NCBI GenBank assembly: GCA_001931905.2
Contig: MSJI02000652.1
Location: 1 to 31,959 of the forward strand
Reading direction: 5' to 3'
DNA from: Cladosporium sp. IMV 00045
Taxonomy: Eukaryota; Ascomycota; Dothideomycetes; Cladosporiales; Cladosporiaceae
DNA length: 31,959 bases
This document shows positions 27,704 through 31,959 of the stretch, piece after piece. The stretch's first letter is position 1. Every line of letters begins with the position of its first letter. The position numbers and the translations under genes were made by a program. Under the pieces are notes generated by a model. The model was not told the origin of the DNA. It was given only the letters and a program-made list of their open reading frames with translations, and ran no database searches.

Positions 27704-28447
27704 ATGGCTGACGGTCGTAAGTCAAATCTCTCAACCGTCCTCTAGACGTTGACAACAAAAACACCAACAACTAACACCAACCTTCAGTCAACCCAGCCCG
27801 CGCGCTGCGCATCGGAGAAATCATGGCCGATTTCCGCAACATCCAACACCGCATAGCTGCCATCCGATGCCTTCCCAGCCGAGAAGAGTTCAACGAAGAT
27901 GGCTTTGTCCTCCTAAGACAAACCCAAGCCGAAGCAAAAGCGATCCTGAGCCAGCCCTTCGAACAATCCCCTCGGGGAAAAGCCACTGAGGAGCAGCATA
28001 AGGCGCAGTTGAGACGGTGAGGCGATGACCTGCTGCTATTCGATCAGAAGATGATCAAAACAACAAGGAATCAACAAATCTGACACCTATCGATCAAAAC
28101 AGAATCATCGTCGACGCTGCAGTCCGCAGACACCGAGCGCAGAAAACGTTCCTACGAGCCACAGCGGCTCTACGATGGGTCAATTCCCGCGCGGCGATAC
28201 TGCAGGGCCAGCGAGCGCAAGCCATCCACGAACCCGCTCTGCAGCAGATCCGGATCGCGTTGCAAGCTGTAAGTGACGCTTCCAATGATCTTCGACCATT
28301 TAACTGACAGTCCGCGAACAGGAACTTTCACGCATTACGGACCAGCGCGTCGAAGCCTTGCTGCGCTCTGCTGATGCTGGCGCTGGGAAATGGTTGCAGG
28401 AAGACCCTTCCCTGTCGACTATACAGAGGATCATAGGGGCGAGCTGA
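27704..28447 (+). CDS. Unknown helical protein, 177 aa, four exons
   Basis: Exons 27704-27716, 27788-28016, 28103-28268 and 28322-28447 keep frame through all junctions (phases 1, 2, 0) and give 177 aa. The first exon is only 13 nt (MADG plus one base). Introns are 71, 86 and 53 nt with GT..AG ends and CTGAC-type branch sites in the last two. I do not recognise the family. The protein is strongly helical and Arg/Ala/Gln-rich (ARALRIGEIMADFRNIQHRI, RQTQAEAKAILSQPF, RRHRAQKTFLRATAALRWVN, GQRAQAIHEPALQQIRIALQ, DQRVEALLRSADAGAGKWLQ), which suggests a coiled-coil or helical-bundle protein, perhaps part of a larger complex. No signal peptide or membrane segment. Consistent splice signals and phase argue that it is a real gene. 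Confidence 0.72.
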
Positions 28448-29057
28448 GAATTCCGGCTGCTGGATGGAGCTGTCGTCAACTCTGGAAGTGGACGACGACA
28501 GTCTATGGCGAAGCGATGGTGCCTTTGCGCGAGAACGACTCGCAGCTGGATCTGCGAGCCGAAAGGTCCTGGTGACCGCGTAGCGAGGGTGTAATGAATA
28601 TCGGTAAGGACGAGCATACTGAGATACGGGTTAATGGTAATGTTTTTCGGATGCTGCTTCAAGCAATAATGAACCCCCAGACCTTGGAAGTTTATGAAGC
28701 TCCCGAGATGTTGGACTTCGCTCTCATCTCCAAGAACGTCCTTCACCCAATCGAAAGATCTTCAGATATCGACAGCCTTTGCTCTCTGCGTGATTCTTTT
28801 TGGCATGGTGTATTTATACAATTTTTACAACTTTCGCGTGCGCGCCTCTACACGCTTGTCTGCTGTATCAAATCACTCCTTGTAAATGACCTTCTCCTTC
28901 TAACAGCGCTTTTCCACCTGCCCCTGGAGTTTTCAAGCTCATATCAATACACACCCATAAACAGAAAAAAAAAATCTCCTTCCCAAAAACGCCATCGCCA
29001 TGCGAAATGATCCCACACATAAATTCCCAAGCATCCCAGCGAAGCTAAAAACCCTTC
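28448..29057. other. Convergent 3' intergenic region
   Basis: 610 bp between the 3' ends of the unknown helical-protein gene and MRPL31. It has an A-rich stretch near 28963-28977 (10 consecutive A). The plus frame at 28594-29010 is AT-richer than the real genes, has no recognisable motif and is not supported. Confidence 0.4.
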
Positions 29058-29756
29058 TTAGAAACCAGGCGGGTTAACCCTCTGACTAACCCTCGTCCAC
29101 TTAGGCAGCTTGTGCACGCCCTTGCGGTAGCCCTTGTGCTTCTTGTCGAAGAGCGTGTACTTGTCCTTGGCCAGCATCTCAGCCTCGGTGGGCATCTCGA
29201 TCTTCCAGCGCTCGATCAGCTTGGTGGTGCCAAGAGTTTTGCTCACGTCGCCGAGCGGCACGCGGCTGGGGGTTGAGAGAACGGGTCCCGAGCCGGGAGT
29301 CGCGGTCGAAGGCTCGAAGAGCTCAGGCACCATCTCGCCTTGTCGGGGCCCGCGACCGTGGCGGCGCTGTTCTTGGTCATGGTGGGTCGCGGCGTCGAGC
29401 ATGCGTTGTCCTTGCGCTGTGTTGGCGAGTTCGGAAGGAGTGGCTTTGCCGGAGGCGCCTCGGGGTTGGTGGGGGAGGGAGGAGTTGGGGAGCTCAGCGG
29501 GGGGCTCGGGGGAGGTCAAAGGGGCGGCAGAGGCGGCGGAGCGCTTGAGAGCGGTGTCGAGGACGGAGACGACATTGTCGACGCGGCGCAGGCGACGGCG
29601 GTGGCGGAGTTTCTGGGGAGGGGAGAGGCGCCATGGGATTTTCCTGGGAGGTGGTTTGTTAGATTTTGAGATAGAGAGTTGTGTGGCAGAAAGAAGGGTG
29701 CCTTACCAGAGGAGACCCCCGGAGAGGGGAGCGGATGGTTTGAACGCGCCGAACAT
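29058..29756 (-). CDS. MRPL31: Mitochondrial large-subunit ribosomal protein mL60 (MRPL31)
   Basis: Component of the mitochondrial 54S ribosomal subunit. Exons 29756-29707 and 29643-29058 give 211 aa; the 63-nt intron has GTAAGG..CAG and a TCTAAC branch site. The N-terminus MFGAFKPSAPLSGGLLWKIP, split by the intron at the Trp codon, and the basic block RLSPPQKLRHRRRLRRVDNV are the hallmark of fungal mL60. The C-terminus YTLFDKKHKGYRKGVHKLPK then WTRVSQRVNPPGF is also family-typical. Between them is a Pro/Ser/Gly-rich insertion (about residues 55-150) longer than in yeast (131 aa), common in filamentous fungi. Mitochondrial targeting is inferred from family. Confidence 0.92.
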
Positions 29757-29985
29757 GATTGCTAGTATCGACTACTATGAGCTGTTGCTGGCGCAGATGA
29801 GATGCTGCTTCAATCAAGAGAGTGCCATGAAGTCGCAACTGCCGCTTTGGGCTTGTGGCCGCGGAAGAGCCCTTGAGTGCCTGAGGCTTCACACTCAACA
29901 TCACTTTAGGGACAGCTACACCACGGCTTAGATCTGGACAGTACGTACAGTAGAGTTGCAACTAGGATTATAATCGCTCGCCAAG
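29757..29985. promoter_or_regulatory. Divergent promoter, MRPL31 / TRS20
   Basis: 229 bp separates the start codons of two housekeeping genes. No specific motif recognised. Confidence 0.55.
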
Positions 29986-30659
29986 ATGTCTTACTATTTC
30001 ACAATCATCGGGACGAAAGACAACCCTCTCTTCGAACATGAATTCGGCACCTCCAAACCAGGCGGCGACGGCACAGCCAAGTTCCGCGAGGAAGCAGCAC
30101 ACATGAACCAATTCATCGTGCACGCCGCCCTGGACGTGGTGGAAGAAGTGCAGTGGGGAACGAAGGACCTGTAAGTCTTTCGCCAAAGCCAGCTGGAAAC
30201 AAACCTCGGCGTTTGTTGGAGATGAATGAACAATCCCCCATTAACACGATTATTTCCCAGCTATCTCAAAAAAGTCGACACCTTCCAGAACAACCACATC
30301 CACACATTCCTGACCGGCGGCAACGTCAAATTCATGCTCCTGATGAACCCGGACCCTCAGGCAACGCCATACTCCAATTTTGCTTCGCCACCGCCTTCGC
30401 GTCCCTCGACGGCCAGGCAGAGCATGTTGCTGGCGAACAACCCCGGCTCTTCGCAGACGGAAGATGCGGTGAGGGGGTTTGTGACTGAGGTGAGTATCTC
30501 TGGAAATCTTTGTTGGGCGATGGATTGACTCTAACATCAATTCAGGTCTACGAGGCATGGGTCAAATGCACCATGAACCCATTCTACGACGTCAATCAGG
30601 AGGTCACTAGCCCGGTTTTCCGCAGCAGAGTCGCCGCGGCTGCTAAGAGGTTTCTCTGA
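29986..30659 (+). CDS. TRS20: TRAPP complex subunit Trs20 (sedlin/TRAPPC2)
   Basis: Core TRAPP subunit needed for ER-Golgi tethering and for assembly of TRAPPII/III on the Rab exchange core. Exons 29986-30170, 30261-30489 and 30546-30659 give 175 aa, equal to yeast Trs20. Introns are 90 and 56 nt with GTAAGT and GTGAGT donors and CAG acceptors. Longin-fold signatures are MSYYFTIIGTKDNPLFEHEF, FIVHAALDVVEEVQW, YLKKVDTFQNNHIHTFLTGG and VKFMLLM, ending with VYEAWVKCTMNPFYDVNQ and SPVFRSRVAAAAKRFL. A Ser/Pro-rich insertion (FASPPPSRPSTARQSM) sits between the last strand and the C-terminal helices, as in other filamentous fungi. Confidence 0.94.
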
Positions 30660-31489
30660 GCTCGCCTTCCTCTCGCCATACAAAAACACTTTTTGCTCAA
30701 GCAAGTCAACCCCAGCAACACACGAGCTTCGTTACTTGACCGCTTGAGGAGCAAGGCACACGCCCCACCCACCCTGAGACTTGCTATCAGTCATCACCCA
30801 CCCCCGGCTCCTCCGCCTAATGAGTCAGCATCCTCCACCTTCCCGCCCTGCTCAGCCGCATCTCATGCATGCATGCAGATGCACACCCACCTTCCAAAGA
30901 AAGCGAAGCGAGACCAAACGAGGCGGGGCGAAAGGAGCCACGACCCATCCGGCCGCCTAATCTATCCACCGCCACCGGATGCACCAAACACCTCGCCACG
31001 AGCCGCGAGTGCAGAGCTCGATCTCACACTGCAGGAAGCCTGCTTGGAAGATCTGCGAACGCACGCCAGGCAACGCTGTGCCGGATTGATTGCCTTTTCA
31101 TCTACGCGGCTTTATTGCCGAAGTCAAACTCTACTCTCCTCGAGAAATGGCCATCTGACCAACTCTCCATACCATTGCGGTGTCAAGAATCATCAAGATG
31201 AGTAGGAAAGAGCAGGAGGCAGCAAAATCTTCCGAGCGGCTGAAGGAGCGTCAGACAGCGGAAGTGTCGTGTGCTCGGTTCATTTTCCATATGTACTCAT
31301 AGACTTCTTCGCTGCTCAGAGCCATTCTGGCTAGGCAGTGCAAAGAAAAAACATAGTGAGGAAAGGAAAGAGGATTTCCAGTCTTTGGTGACAAAGGAAA
31401 GCCAAGTCAAAATGATGAGATTTGAAAAGCAGACAGCGAGAGAAAACCTGAACGATTTGTGAGTTTCGCAAGATACAAAGGAAAGAGAC

Positions 31490-31524
<35 letters not shown>

Positions 31525-31959
31525 CTGATAGCTCATCCCAAGCCTCATACGTTTGCCGAAAGATCACATCCCATTTCAACAACCCAAACTCCAAGCCCAA
31601 ATGCAAAACCCCTTCTGTTCGATATGCAAAAAGCCGAGCACGTACTGTAGCGGCCTCCCTATTCTTCTCGCCAAACTCTCCTTTCAAACACCAGCCCAAG
31701 CGAAAGCAAGGCATGCACAACACCATTCCTGTTGATTCATGATGCGTGGAACAAAACCGAAATCCGAGAAGAAGAAGAGACCAAGCAATCCGAAACGCGA
31801 ATTCCATAAAGCGAGAAAAGACATTGTCGAACGAAAGAAAGAAAGAAGATTCATGGGAAATCAAAAAAAAGGCAAAAGAAAAAGAGAAAAACGCCCAGAT
31901 CATGCAAGTCGTCAAGTCAAAACGAAAAAAATCAAAAGAAAATCAAAAAAAAAAAAAAA
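30660..31959. other. Gene-free right end with purine-skewed sequence
   Basis: 1.3 kb downstream of TRS20 to the window edge. The left half is C/A-rich (about 30690-31000). From about 31330 the plus strand becomes strongly A/G-rich, which on the minus strand is the CT-rich character of fungal promoters or leaders. No frame with coding character was found; the long minus-strand frame 31331-31915 owes its phenylalanine run to the poly(A) tract. Confidence 0.45.
31491..31522. repeat. Homopolymer of 32 A
   Basis: Uninterrupted run of A on the plus strand, the longest in the window. The exact length is likely to be unreliable in sequencing. The window also ends in a 15-A run (31945-31959). Confidence 0.95.

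Noticed and set aside
31331..31915. Long minus-strand frame with a phenylalanine run
   Set aside because: The frame is open only because the poly(A) tract codes for Phe and the flanks are purine-skewed; no motif or family feature.
1..31959. Secondary-metabolite cluster, transposon, CRISPR array, rRNA or tRNA
   Set aside because: No PKS/NRPS/terpene backbone, transposase, reverse transcriptase, direct-repeat array or tRNA cloverleaf was recognised. The adjacent oxidoreductases alone do not make a cluster.

Overview
This is a piece of a nuclear chromosome from a filamentous ascomycete, most likely a Dothideomycete-type Pezizomycotina (inferred). Supporting signs are densely packed genes on both strands, short introns (about 48-90 nt, GT..AG, with CTRAC/CTAAC branch sites 10-35 nt before the acceptor), pyrimidine-rich upstream tracts, and typical fungal housekeeping genes (ERG28, fungal-type TRAPP and proteasome genes, MRPL31). 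I see no transposon, CRISPR array, rRNA, tRNA or secondary-metabolite backbone gene.

Layout, left to right. 1-1296 (-): GLO3-type ArfGAP, running off the left edge. 1971-3293 (+): intronless conserved-looking protein of unknown function. 4012-4608 (+): CUE1-like ER-membrane ubiquitin-pathway adaptor. 5534-7721 (+): NOT2 subunit of CCR4-NOT. 8809-9469 (-): small secreted cysteine-containing protein beside a 1.7-kb stretch without genes. 11132-12514 (-) and 13461-14459 (+): a divergent pair of oxidoreductases, a zinc alcohol dehydrogenase and a beta-hydroxyacid dehydrogenase. 14564-15612 (-) and 15877-16349 (+): very-long-chain 3-ketoacyl-CoA reductase and ERG28, sharing a 264-bp divergent promoter. 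16581-17239 (-): unknown protein. 17930-21487 (+): HRQ1-type RecQ4-like helicase. 21649-23059 (-): beta-lactamase-like serine hydrolase with a suspect splice junction. 23541-24878 (-) and 25251-26273 (+): WKF-domain nucleolar-type protein and proteasome alpha1 (SCL1), divergent. 27704-28447 (+): unknown four-exon protein. 29058-29756 (-) and 29986-30659 (+): mitochondrial ribosomal protein MRPL31/mL60 and TRAPP subunit TRS20, divergent across 229 bp. The last 1.3 kb has no recognisable gene and contains a 32-A homopolymer and a strongly purine-skewed end.

Functionally this is mostly a housekeeping region: ER/Golgi traffic (GLO3, TRS20), ER quality control (CUE1), ER lipid synthesis (ketoacyl reductase, ERG28), mRNA decay (NOT2), proteolysis (SCL1), genome maintenance (HRQ1) and ribosome biogenesis or mitochondrial translation (WKF protein, MRPL31). 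The more accessory-looking parts are the secreted protein with its gene-free flank (8.8-11.1 kb), the oxidoreductase pair (11.1-14.5 kb) and the beta-lactamase-like gene (21.6-23.1 kb).

I did not find a clearly new multi-gene system. The best second looks are a CDT1-like N-terminal domain on the HRQ1 helicase together with a telomere-repeat-like element in its promoter, the one-base frame conflict in the beta-lactamase-like gene, the divergent substrate loop of the beta-hydroxyacid dehydrogenase, and the secreted cysteine protein. Exon boundaries were worked out by hand from splice signals and frame continuity; no transcript or database evidence was available.
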